From assembly GCA_015478945.1 (NCBI GenBank), contig JABUQX010088260.1, forward strand, positions 1 through 18,886: a stretch of DNA of 18,886 nt. Reading direction: 5' to 3'. Origin of the DNA: Trachelipus rathkii. Its lineage: Eukaryota > Arthropoda > Malacostraca > Isopoda > Trachelipodidae. The notes below the pieces were generated by a model. It was given only the letters and a program-made list of their open reading frames with translations, ran no database searches and was not told where the DNA came from. A program made the position numbers and the translations under genes. Shown one piece after another: positions 9,646 to 18,886 of the stretch (position 1 is its first letter; the number at the start of each line of letters is the position of its first letter).

Positions 9646-11120
9646 AAGGTGATGTAAGTTTGTGTACATGTTGATCATGTAAAGTTAATGTAAGTTTATG
9701 TAAAGTTTATATAAAGTTTACTGTAAAGTTTATATGCAAAGTTTTACTGTAATTGTTAAGTAAAGTTTTTTATAAGTTTAATGTAAAGTTATGTAAGTTT
9801 ATAAAATGTTTTTAAAGTTTATGTAAAGTTTATGTAAAGTTTATTATATATTAAGTTTATTCTAAAGTTTTATGATAAACGTTTATGTTATACTGAGGAT
9901 AATAAACTACTTAAATGGAAACATTTTTACTTTAGCCATGTAAAGTTATATAAATGTATTTATACATTTATATACACTGATTTAATTCCCAATCTATAGG
10001 TATACAAAGTTTTATTATACTACTCCGACTCAACCAATAATAATTAATAAGTAAGCTTTTTTTCTCCTTCTCAACTAATGTTTATATCTAAAAGTTTACA
10101 TTATAATGTTCTTATTTTGCCCTAAAATTTGTATGTTTTCCAACCCTTAGTTTTCTTTCACATTTATATTAAGTTTCTACATAAGTTTTATTGTAAAGTT
10201 ATTAAAACTAAGTAAAATTTTTTATTTTTAATTCCTCTATATAAATATATATATAAATGGTTTATATATAAAAGTTTAATATAAAGTTTATATACTTAAG
10301 TTCTATATAAAGTCTTACATACATTAGTTATCGTTAAACGTATCTATGTGAAGTTTATGTGAAGTTTATTGTAAGTTTATGTAACAAGTTTTATGCTATC
10401 AATCTATCATGTAAAGTCTTCTAAAAAAGATAAATAAGTATTTAAATCTGAAAGTGAATAAACTGAAAGAATGAATTATATTTATCAAAGTTTTAATTTA
10501 AAGTTTAATTATAAGTTTATATAAAGTTTATGTAAAGTATTATGTAATAATGTTTATATAAGTTTATATACTTTTATGTAAAGTTTATATAGCCCAGTAT
10601 ATAAGTTTATATAATATGTTAATCTATAACTTTCATTATACCCAAGTTTATAATACAGTTTACATATGAAGTTTATCGTAAAACGTTTATTTATAAATTC
10701 GTTTAATGTTAAGTTTTATATATTAAGGTTGTATATATAATCTAATAATATAATCTTTACATAAATGTTTATATTTTATCTCCTTATCAAAGTCGAATGT
10801 GAATCTATATAAAGTTTATATTAAAGTTATATAAAGTGTTTACATAAAAATTATAAGTTTATATATAAGTTTATATAAATTTTATTTAAGGTTTTTGTAA
10901 AGTTTATATATATAATGTCTAGATTCTCATTTATATAAAACGTTTTAATTTAGAGTATATGATAAATGGCTACTAAATTTAAATAAAGTTTGAGATAAGT
11001 GAAATGTAAATTAAAGATTTAATATAAAATTTACTTTTAAAGTTTATATAATAATTTATAAAGAATTTTATATAAAGTTTTATCTGTAAAGTCTAAATAA
11101 AGTTTGCTTGTAAAGGGGCT

Positions 11121-11153
11121 TAGTTCATCATTGTATGAGTATTCACTGAACTA
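11121..11153. repeat. Inverted repeat TAGTTCA / TGAACTA
   Basis: Seven-base complementary arms at 11121-11127 and 11147-11153 flank a 19-base spacer in a non-satellite patch of about 100 bases (11110-11215). No associated gene or element is recognised; it may be chance. Confidence 0.35.
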
Positions 11154-11398
11154 TGTAAAGCATGGATGCATGTAATAATTGCATTTATTTGACATTTTAC
11201 ATGAATTATAAAAGATTATATTTTAGAAATATAAAGTTATACATATTAATTGTTTTTATTTGTTTATATATTGTTTTGTTTTATTATAATTTATTTTAAT
11301 TAATTTATTGCATAATTTATTGTAAAGACTTTAATATATAGTTTATGTTAAGTAGTTTAAATAAAGTTTTGTAAAGTTTATATAATAGTTAATGTACA

Positions 11399-11431
11399 TT
11401 ATGTGAATAAGACAATATTATGTGAATAAGA
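11399..11431 (+). repeat. Two-copy direct repeat, 19-bp period
   Basis: TTATGTGAATAAGA occurs at 11399-11412 and again at 11418-11431. It is a local duplication inside the degenerate satellite, with no array beyond two copies. Confidence 0.6.
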
Positions 11432-13850
11432 TTGAAAAGATAATAATGCTTTTTGAATTGTGAAAGTTTTATTCATATATTTTTCTTTAATTTTATTTTA
11501 AATTTCAATTAACTTTTGTGCCATGTACTGTAAAGTTTAATATATAATATTAATGTAAGAGATGCATATGAATGTAGTCCAGGTAATCTATGGAAGAAGA
11601 GTTTATTTAAAGTTTAATGTTAAGTTTTCTATATTCTATTTTATATAAACGTTTTATTTAAGTTTATGTAAAGTTTTGTTAAGTTTATGTAATATAAAAT
11701 ACATATAACGTTTTTATAAAGTTTATATTAGATTATCATATCCATTTTTATAGAATAGTTTATTTATAACATTATATTATATAATCGACTTATTATTGTA
11801 GATTTCTAGGTATTCTGCTTAAATATTGTTCCTTTATTACTCCATCCATTATAATTTTATTATCCTAAGCTACTTTTTTTGGTAAACTTTGTATAATGAC
11901 TATTTCAGAAACTAAAATATTTCCTTATTTTAGTTTTAAAGTCTTCATTAATTTCTTTAAATGTTAATCTAAGTTTTTAATATACTTTTTTTTATTTAAT
12001 TCAATATTCTGATTTTAGGGAATCTAATTTTTCTAAATGTTTTTTTCCCATTCGGTACATGTTTAAAATATTAAACTATAAATATAGTTAAATCGATGTT
12101 AAAAGTGATCAGTCACTTTAATATGATAAAGAGTTATTTATTATAAGTTAATATTAAAATAATAGTTTTATGGCCCTCTATACATTAAAAAATATTTACA
12201 TTTATACAAAACGGTATATTTGAAACTTTCATATTTTGGGTTAAATACTTTCACTCATTAACATTAATTAGTCTATACTTACTCACATAATTAAGTTACT
12301 TGTGTTCTTTAATAGACTTTAACATAAAAATTTTTAACATTCTCAGGTAAAATATTTAAAGCTGTTAATTATAACTAATAAAAAAAATTTTATATGAATC
12401 TTTATTTAATAAAAAAGCTTTTAAATTAACTTTAGTTATTTATTGTTATAATATAATCGTACTAATTATGAGATTAAATTTGCACTTTTCCAAAACTAAT
12501 ATGAAGAATCTCTGGTTTCTAGTATAGAGAGACTTTTTCATTCGGGAAAAATTAAATATAAACTAACATAAACTAATTTAAAATTACATAAATAACTTTT
12601 AAATATATTAAACATATTTATGCATTGTCAAAGTTTATTTAGAATAAAATTACTTTATTAAGTATATAAGTATTAATATACAATTTTATTAAATATACTA
12701 AAAGTATTTATTATTATTAACTTAATTAATTAAAACAAAGATTTTTTAAATATTATTTAATGTTTATAGAATGTTTTTTTAATAGAACTTTATAATATAG
12801 TTAATATATCATTAAACTTTACTTAAGAAATTAATGTTGAAATACAAAATAATATAAATAATTTAAAGCAATGAATAAAGTTTATTAAATTAAGATGGCT
12901 ACTCAATTTCATTATTTAACGATTTAGCCAAACTTTGATTATAACTTAATCGCCCTTCATAATTTAACTAAAAAATGTTTATTTGTGATTAGTTTAAGAT
13001 AATTACATTTAATAAACATAATTTTTTATTATTAAAAACTTAAGATTAAAAATAATAATTGCCATCACACAAAACTTTACATTATATATATAGTTTTATT
13101 AATTTAGCTTTATATAAGTTTATACATATAAAGTTATATACTATTTTTGAAAGTAGAATCTTTAAGCTTTATAAGCTTTTAAATTGTTACTAAAAATTTT
13201 AAGTAACTTTGTACTTGTAATTATAGAAGGTTTTATATTAAATAAAAATAAATAATTTAAAAACTTATAGTAAACGTTTATTATTATTAAAAGTTATCAC
13301 TAAAGTTAAATTAATAACTTTCTAACAATTATAATACCTTCCGTTATAATCATTAATATATTTTTGTAATAAACTTTATGTTCTAATAAAAGTTTAATTA
13401 AAGTTTTAGCAACAGTTTTTTATTTCGCTTAATTAAACGTTTTAATGTAATCAAGGATTTTTATGTAAATGTATCTATATATAAGCTATTATTAAGTATA
13501 ATATACATTGACTTAACTATAGTTTATTGTAAATTTATTTATGTAAATAAGTTCTATTAACAATTAAAACTTATGAACTACAACAAGATTATTTATATAT
13601 AGAATCTTTATTAAATAAGCTTTAATAAGTTTATTATTATTAATAATACTTAATTAATGAATTAAAATAATAAGATTTTATATTATAAATAATAATCTTA
13701 TATAATTTTTTTATATTAATAACAACTGTATCTAACACTGTTAATAGGTTTTATAAACTAAACATGTATTATCAACTAAAGTTTATAATACTTTACACGT
13801 TTCTAAAAAAAGTTTACAATAAAGTGTTCATATAAAAGTTTATATAAACG

Positions 13851-14759
13851 TTTATACTACAATGTACTACGTTAAACTTTATTTTATTAAATATAAAGTC
13901 ATCTTATCGTCACCCTTTACCTCTCCTTCCTTCAATTCTTCCTTATCCTTTATATTTTTTATGTTATATAAATATTCTTATTATAAAAGTTCTATAATTA
14001 AAATCATTTATATAATAAATGCCTACAAATGATTCATACATAAAAATACAATAAAGTTTTATATACAGCATAAGTTTAACTGTATAAATATTGATTCATT
14101 AATATGTAAAAATGATTATAGACTTTAAATAATTAATTACTTGCAAAAATTTGTCTTACACTGCAAATAGTTTTACGATATTATAAAAGCTCTTTAATTT
14201 ATTGCTAAAGTTTTTATGTAAGACATTTACTCTATAGTATTAAGTTATACTTGTCTTAAAGTTCACTTTATTGTCACAAAACATAGTTTTCTAATAAGCT
14301 TAATAACAAACCTATGATATTAACTTTTGTTAACACGTAACTTTTTATTCAATTAACAAAGCTTTATACTAATAAAACTATTACAAAAGTAATAAAGCTT
14401 ATAAACAGTCTCATATATAACTATAGTTATTAAATCATATTAAACTATGTTACATCATCATTTGTAAGTTTAGTAAAGTTAATCACAAAAGTTTAATGTA
14501 ATGTATTAAAATAACTTAAGACTATTTATAAAAACTGTTTATGAGCCTTAAACTTATACCCTAAAAGATCTTTATTTAATAAATTATTATAAACAGTATA
14601 AATATATATACATGAATCATTCAAACATTAAACATATGTTAATAATATTTTAAAATAAATGTTTTTATATACCTAATATGTTTTAAATTATTTTAATATA
14701 AACTATTTTTAATATAACCTAAGGATTTTAAATCGACTGATGTTTTTATGACAAAGATC
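13851..14759. other. Transition zone between satellite orientations
   Basis: Forward words (AAAGTTT) and reverse words (AAACTTT) are mixed here. A near-palindromic AAAGTTTATATAAACGTTT at about 13835-13853 sits at the left edge, forward words persist at about 14465-14500, and reverse words prevail from about 14768. A pyrimidine-rich stretch lies at about 13910-13955. There is no coding sequence that I can support. The exact switch point cannot be fixed by eye because the units are so decayed. Confidence 0.45.
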
Positions 14760-14784
14760 TTTCATATATAAACTTTATATAGTT

Positions 14785-14925
14785 AAAGCTTAAATTTCCG
14801 GCTTCAACAATGCTGAAACTAACAATAGGATGTTGCATAAAAATAAAGTCTATGATTGTTATGTTTAGTGCGGAAAGGTATCAGTTAAAATGGGATGTGA
14901 TTTCAAACTAAAAAAACTTTTTATT
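14785..14925. other. Higher-complexity island in degenerate satellite
   Basis: This stretch has a more balanced composition than its surroundings (words such as TTTCCGGCTTCAACAATGC and GTGCGGAAAGGTATCAG) and no 11-bp periodicity. TTTCCG near 14796 and CGGAAA near 14873 are complementary but far apart. No frame of meaningful length is open and I recognise no element. It may be an old insertion or original unique DNA. Confidence 0.35.
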
Positions 14926-15244
14926 ATATAATTAAACCGTTTAAAGGGCTAGAGGATTCTTTATCGAAATAATTTATGGTACTTTAAATGATTTTAATCT
15001 AGTAGTACTTATGACATCGAAACTACTTTCATACAACGTTCTTTTCATATTCTTTAATCAGTTTATACAAATATAAACTATTTATCAGACACTATATACA
15101 TATTTATCAAGTCTTACATACATTCTTTTTAACTAAACTTACGATATAATCTATTAACTAAAAGTATTTTTATCATATAGTAAAGTATAACTTTTTCAGA
15201 ATAAAAGATACACTGTAAGACGCATAGACTATAATAAAACAATT

Positions 15245-15312
15245 TCTTACTAAGTCCACCGTAGAATGCGATGACCTCATAATTGTCAAGTTCAGAAGAC
15301 ACCGGCCTCATA
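15245..15312. other. Small GC-richer island, no supported gene
   Basis: About 65 bases here have clearly more G and C than the surrounding DNA. They create the start of a 62-codon minus-strand open frame (15129-15317), whose first 25 or so codons look varied while the rest is AT-driven (rich in Tyr, Leu, Ile and Lys). The frame has no recognisable domain, no neighbour and no supporting signal. I read the island as a captured or ancient non-satellite fragment, not a gene. Confidence 0.3.
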
Positions 15313-17065
15313 ACCATTAAATATAAACTAATTTAAAATATCGACAGTCTTAATTAATTTATAAATGTTATACTAATGAACCTAGTATATAATTATACAT
15401 AAAGATATCCATATTATTAAATTAAGTTATACTAATTACACATGTTTTACAACATAAATTACTTTACAATAAAACGTTTATTAAAAACTTGTAAAGAAAT
15501 TTTTGGAGTTTGTGAAGTTATATAATTAATGATGTTATAAAATATCTTTATTGTATTAATAAATATTATCGTGAAATTGATTATTTTAGATACATATAAG
15601 ACATTTAAATCGCTAATATGATCTTATACAAATATATACATAAGATATCTTTATAATAATAAAACTGCGTTATTATATTAAAATAAGCATTTGCAATTCA
15701 TTTTTCTAACATAAATAACTTATAAATAACTTGTGATAAAAATTAAAACGCATGTCAGCTTTTATTATAAACTATACGCATATTAGATTAGGTAATATAG
15801 CATTTACTAACGTGAAAAAGATAAGTTTTTATATAAACTTATTAACTGGCATATTACTTTATTTGATATAATTAATATAAAATTTATATATTATACTGTA
15901 TACTCTTATATATAAGTATACGTTTAATATTATAAACTTGTATAAACTTTATATATAGATTATACTTTAATCAAAACTTTATATAAGATCTTTTATAATA
16001 AATCTTAATTGAATTATTATCATATTATTATATAACGTTTTTAAATATAACTTTATAGTAATATATAAACTTGGCGGTGAGCATTATTTTAATATATCTT
16101 TATGTAAAAATAATATATACTATTATTAATACTATATATATATCTTTATTATAATCTTAACTATAGTATTTCAAATAAATTATAAATCATAAGATTCCTT
16201 TACATAAAAATCTATAAATTAAAACTTTTATATAATGAATTAATAGGATAAGTTGTAAATCTTTAATATTAATATCTTATTAAAGTTGTATTTATAAAAG
16301 TTTATCTATAAAACTTTAATAAATAAATTGTTTAATTTGGTTTCCTATTTTCAGGTTTAATTAAGTAATTTATTTTTATTTAAAATTTTAAATATACAAC
16401 CTTTATAGTATTACCGTCTGTAGCATTTATTGAAATCTATTCTCAAAATGGCTATCCATAAACTGTTAAAATAAAACGTCATATTTTTTGTTTGATGCTG
16501 CTTGCAAGAGATGTACCAAGTTTGTTTTTATCTATTATGATAACTTTTATTTTAATCAAATTTAGAATAAACACTAAATAAAAATATTAAATAGTACTTT
16601 ATATGCATTAATACTTTATATAAAATTGCTTATATTAAACTTTATGGTATAACTATATATAACTTTTATATAAAGTTTATATAATGTATTATAACTTTAT
16701 GTAAACTATATATATAGTTACATAAACTATAACGTTTAAAAACTTTATATAAGCTTTTATATACAACTTTATATCACACTTTAGTCATAACTTTTTCGTA
16801 AAAACATTTAATATATATAAAACTTTATATTAAACTTATGTTTAAAAACGTATAGATCATATTAAATGTAAACTGTCTATATAAATTGGTCTAGATTTTT
16901 TATATTTTTGATTAAAGAGCTCGCAATTGAATTGCTTATACTATATAAAGTCCAAAAACTGATAATTTTCAGAAAGAAATACGTTCCAACGATAAACTTT
17001 ATCTATATATAAACCTTTATTACCTAATGAAATATATATTTTTAAACTCTTTATTACTGGTTAAA

Positions 17066-17312
17066 GTTTACCGTTTCCCCCCATCAAATAATAATAACGT
17101 AAGATTCCTAGTTTAATTAATTACTGAATAAACAATTCTAGGACTGTGTAGGTTTTTCTCTCGATTTTGCAATATTCAAATATTTTATTGCAATTTGCAA
17201 GTGCACTTCAAAACAAACAGACTAATCTTGACTATCTTATTCTGCAAATTAGAAGTCCTAGGCCAATCATTGTTCATTATTCAATATTTTTCTTCTTTAA
17301 ATACGGTTGATA
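17066..17312. other. Unique AT-rich flank beyond the satellite
   Basis: The 11-bp words end near 17065 and are followed by sequence of ordinary complexity, beginning around a C-run (TTTCCCCCC, about 17074-17082). There are CCTAG and CTAGG words about 25 bases apart (17108-17112 and 17138-17142). I see no gene, promoter or known repeat in it. Confidence 0.55.
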
Positions 17313-17478
17313 CTACCACTCGAGGAGGGGATCAACTAGTTTTTACGACTGGGTAGGACGAAGCTAGGTCTGAGGAGAGAATAGCTCACATTATTCCACC
17401 AGACCAGTTACGAACCTGTGTTTCTCGCTTAGTTGGGTGAGTGCTCTTCCAATGTATTCGGGAGAGAGCTCATTGGGA
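17313..17478 (-). mobile_element. tRNA-derived SINE-like element 1
   Basis: Read on the minus strand, this contains a good tRNA-like middle. There is a D-arm 3' half GAGC (17443-17446) and an anticodon-like stem CTCAC (17437-17441) against GCGAG (17424-17428), with one mismatch. A 4-base variable region and a T arm ACAGG-TTCGTAA-CTGGT (17403-17419) follow. GGTTCGTAACT at 17406-17416 resembles the polymerase III B box GGTTCGANNCC. The 5' D-arm region is too long for a real tRNA, and about 90 bases of unrelated sequence follow the T arm, as in the head-plus-body layout of SINEs. The body includes GGTCTG/CAGACC complementary arms (17367-17372, 17400-17405). No clear A tail or target duplication is visible, so the ends are approximate and the copy is probably old. 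I do not recognise the family. Confidence 0.5.
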
Positions 17479-17747
17479 TTAAAGTTTTAGAAAGAAGTAA
17501 GAAAATTTCATTAACGTATAGGTATTTAAATATTTTAAGTATTTAATTAAACATTTTTCATTTGTTTTCCGAAAACTGAGATGGAGGTGCAAAAAAATTT
17601 TCGTCAATATTTCTTTTACTTATTTCGAATGAAATTTTAAATGCAAAATTAAAAAAGAAGAAATGTGAAACTTTAAATTCTAGAAAGGGTGAAGCTGCGT
17701 TTCTCGAAATCGAGTCAATGAAGAAAATTTCTAAATCCTCTTCGTTT
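17479..17747. other. AT-rich sequence between SINE-like element and hairpins
   Basis: This is ordinary AT-rich intergenic-type sequence with several A runs. I see no periodicity, no open frame of note and no recognised element. Confidence 0.5.
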
Positions 17748-17778
17748 GATAGAAAGGGGCTGAAACCCCCCTTCTATC
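17748..17778. repeat. Strong hairpin, GATAGAA stem with GGGG/CCCC
   Basis: GATAGAA (17748-17754) pairs with TTCTATC (17772-17778). After one A/C mismatch, GGGG (17756-17759) pairs with CCCC (17767-17770) around a 7-base loop. Eleven of twelve positions pair, in a sequence much richer in G and C than its surroundings. It could be a remnant of a transposon end or an RNA structure; nothing else in the sequence identifies it. Confidence 0.6.
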
Positions 17779-17797
17779 ATTTCTTGCCTTTCGTGAA

Positions 17798-17838
17798 TGG
17801 TGTTGATAAGATTAAAAAACTTTCAGCTACCAACACCA
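17798..17838. repeat. Second inverted repeat, TGGTGTTG / CAACACCA
   Basis: Eight-base perfect arms at 17798-17805 and 17831-17838 enclose a 25-base loop, only 20 bases after the previous hairpin. The two hairpins together immediately precede the (TA)n tract. No function can be assigned. Confidence 0.55.
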
Positions 17839-17866
17839 CCCTGAAGCAATGTGGGACATGGTGATT

Positions 17867-18136
<270 letters not shown>

Positions 18137-18275
18137 TTTTTTTTTTTTTTTTAATTTCACCCCTCATGGGCATACCCCTATTCAGGGGGGGAATTCTCTA
18201 GGTATCTACCTAGGATCGAACTAGGATTCGAACCCGCGCCGTTGCCATGCGACTCCGTCGCTCTAGTTTGTTTCT
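18137..18275 (-). mobile_element. tRNA-derived SINE-like element 2 with A tail, probably 5' truncated
   Basis: On the minus strand the element starts near CTAGAGCGACGGAGTCGC, which resembles the 3' half of a tRNA D arm and its anticodon region. It continues through a perfect polymerase III B box, GGTTCGAATCC (plus-strand 18224-18234), and ends in a 16-base A tail (T run at 18137-18152). The body carries two small hairpins: CTAGGTA/TACCTAG (18198-18204, 18207-18213) and CCCCT/AGGGG (18175-18179, 18184-18188). The part holding the A box is not visible, so it looks truncated at its 5' end; no target-site duplication is obvious. Its G+C content is far above that of the surroundings. SINEs are non-autonomous retroelements copied by LINE enzymes. 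An old tRNA pseudogene alone would not explain the body and A tail. Family not recognised. Confidence 0.7.
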
Positions 18276-18707
18276 TAATAAAATTTCTTTAGATTCTTAA
18301 ATTTCAAATTTTCTTGATAACACTGTAAACTGGTATAAAATTATTGGCTATTATTTTTTGAGTTTTACACAAACTTAAAGTAAAAAAAAGAGGTTATATT
18401 ATAATATATAAAATCTATCTGAAAAAAAGGTTTTACTTTATTATTTTACCCAAAAAACTATTATATTTGCAATGCACCAAAAATATAATTAATGTCCAAT
18501 TGCGATAGGACAACAATGTCACTTTAAATTTGAACTCTCTTTAAAAGAATGTTGAACAGATGATAATGACGCACAAGAAAATCCGCGCTTTCATGCCACA
18601 TTTATCACAAATTCTCACACTCCACATGTGAGTTTATTATAAACTTTTGAAATCATCAATGGGAAGAAATGAATTATCAAGAGCTTGGAAACAAGAAGAA
18701 TCATGTT
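18276..18707. other. Unique AT-rich flank, no gene seen
   Basis: Sequence of ordinary complexity with many stops in all frames. A small inverted repeat CTCACA/TGTGAG (18614-18619, 18627-18632) contains the palindrome CACATGTG (18623-18630). No promoter, RNA gene or known repeat is recognised. Confidence 0.5.
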
Positions 18708-18834
18708 TCCTATTCCCTCTCCATCCTCCATTTCCATTCCTTCCCTTCCTCCATTTCGTTCCACTCCTGTTCCTCCATCCGTTCCTTTCCCCTCTTTCTC
18801 TTTCTCCTCTCTCTTTCTCTTTCTCCTGCTCTCC
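18708..18834 (+). repeat. Polypyrimidine tract (CT-rich)
   Basis: About 125 bases are almost all C and T on this strand. The first half uses TCC/TTCC words (CCTCCATTTCC, CCTTCC) and the second half is CTTTCTC-like. Such tracts are common low-complexity repeats and can form triplex-type structures. They also occur in gene leaders, but no gene is visible in the few bases that follow. Confidence 0.85.
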
Positions 18835-18857
18835 TATATATATATATATATGTATAT
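18835..18857. repeat. Short (TA)n tract, interrupted
   Basis: A TA dinucleotide run from 18835, interrupted by a G at 18852 and followed by TATATG. It joins the polypyrimidine tract, making a compound low-complexity region at the window end. Confidence 0.85.
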
Positions 18858-18886
18858 GTCTCTTTTCTCTTTCTGCATGCCATGGG

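Larger units (their letters stand above)
8796..13850 (+). repeat. Degenerate 11-bp satellite, mostly forward orientation
   Basis: Scattered AAAGTTTATAT-like words remain on the + strand (for example near 9510-9600, 9660-9850, 10240-10400, 10500-10720, 10800-10920 and 11030-11400), but spacing is irregular and many are single. Between them lies AT-rich DNA with no clear periodicity. Recognisable units become sparser from about 11750 on, where isolated reverse words (AAACTTT) also appear. I see no gene here; all frames are broken by frequent stops. The likeliest reading is the decayed edge of the array. Loss of accuracy in a long-read assembly could exaggerate the effect. Confidence 0.7.
14760..17065 (-). 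repeat. Degenerate 11-bp satellite, mostly reverse orientation
   Basis: Recognisable units are now mainly the reverse complement, such as ATATAAACTTTATAT (about 14766-14780), AAACTTGTATAAACTTTATA (near 15935-15955), and AACTTTATGTAAAC, AAACTTTATATAAG and AAAACTTTATATTAAAC between about 16690 and 16840. The last clear ones are at about 16995-17050. Spacing is irregular. A local flip (AACTTTTATATAAAGTTT, 16661-16678) and a 16-bp palindrome AACTATATATATAGTT (16704-16719) are present. G is scarcer and C commoner in these words than in the core, as expected for inversion. No gene is seen. Confidence 0.65.

Noticed and set aside
13903..13960. Splice-type polypyrimidine signal
   Set aside because: No exon, open frame or acceptor context is present. 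It is a short pyrimidine-rich patch in the transition zone.
15129..15317. Minus-strand open frame of 62 codons
   Set aside because: Short, with no recognisable domain, a second half driven by AT-rich composition, no neighbouring gene, and a position within degenerate satellite. Chance is the simpler explanation.
1..17065. Mitochondrial AT-rich control region
   Set aside because: No mitochondrial genes or tRNAs flank it, and SINE-like elements and microsatellites in the flank indicate nuclear DNA.
17313..17478. Functional tRNA gene on the minus strand
   Set aside because: The D-arm region is too long, the T stem and anticodon stem have mismatches, and no matching acceptor stem is visible.
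18150..18275. Functional tRNA gene on the minus strand
   Set aside because: Only the B-box half is tRNA-like; the 5' half is missing and an A-tailed body follows.
18882..18886. Start codon of a gene in GCCATGGG context
   Set aside because: Only five bases remain from the ATG onward, so no frame can be judged. It is noted as a possibility in the findings, not annotated.

Overview
This is a very AT-rich piece of what looks like a eukaryotic nuclear genome, and I find no protein-coding gene in it. The window is dominated by a short-period satellite DNA. The eukaryotic reading rests on the satellite, two tRNA-derived SINE-like elements (one with an A tail), a long (TA)n microsatellite and the lack of any bacterial-style gene density. 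I cannot settle the kingdom (animal or plant) from sequence alone.

Layout. (1) About 1-8795: a nearly continuous head-to-tail array of an 11-bp unit, AAAGTTTATAT or AAAGTTTATGT on the + strand, broken by short degenerate patches and one embedded 22-bp minisatellite (2329-2418). Variant monomers recur in the same order at distant places (for example 3207-3300 and 5031-5124; 5794-5880, 8121-8207 and more weakly 3914-3985; 871-945 and a 69-bp tandem pair at 7608-7745). The array therefore has higher-order structure made by segmental duplication. (2) About 8796-13850: the same motif, still mostly + oriented, but increasingly broken by substitutions and indels and mixed with non-repeat AT-rich DNA. 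(3) About 13850-14760: a transition zone. (4) About 14760-17065: degenerate satellite whose recognisable units are mostly on the opposite strand (ATATAAACTTT), with two small higher-complexity islands at about 14785-14925 and 15245-15312.

(5) About 17066-18886: non-satellite flank. It holds two minus-strand tRNA-derived SINE-like elements (17313-17478 and 18137-18275), two adjacent hairpins (17748-17778 and 17798-17838), a (TA)n tract of about 97 bp (17869-17965), an AT-rich stretch and a terminal polypyrimidine tract followed by a second short (TA)n (18708-18857).

Overall this reads as the edge of a satellite block: homogeneous inside, decaying outward with an orientation change, then ordinary repeat-rich intergenic DNA. 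The most interesting points are the 11-bp period (close to one helical turn), the perfect TATAWAAR match in every AAAGTTTATAT junction, the extreme G-over-C strand asymmetry, the nested higher-order duplications and the strand switch. The longest open frames are low-complexity or chance products and are not annotated as genes.
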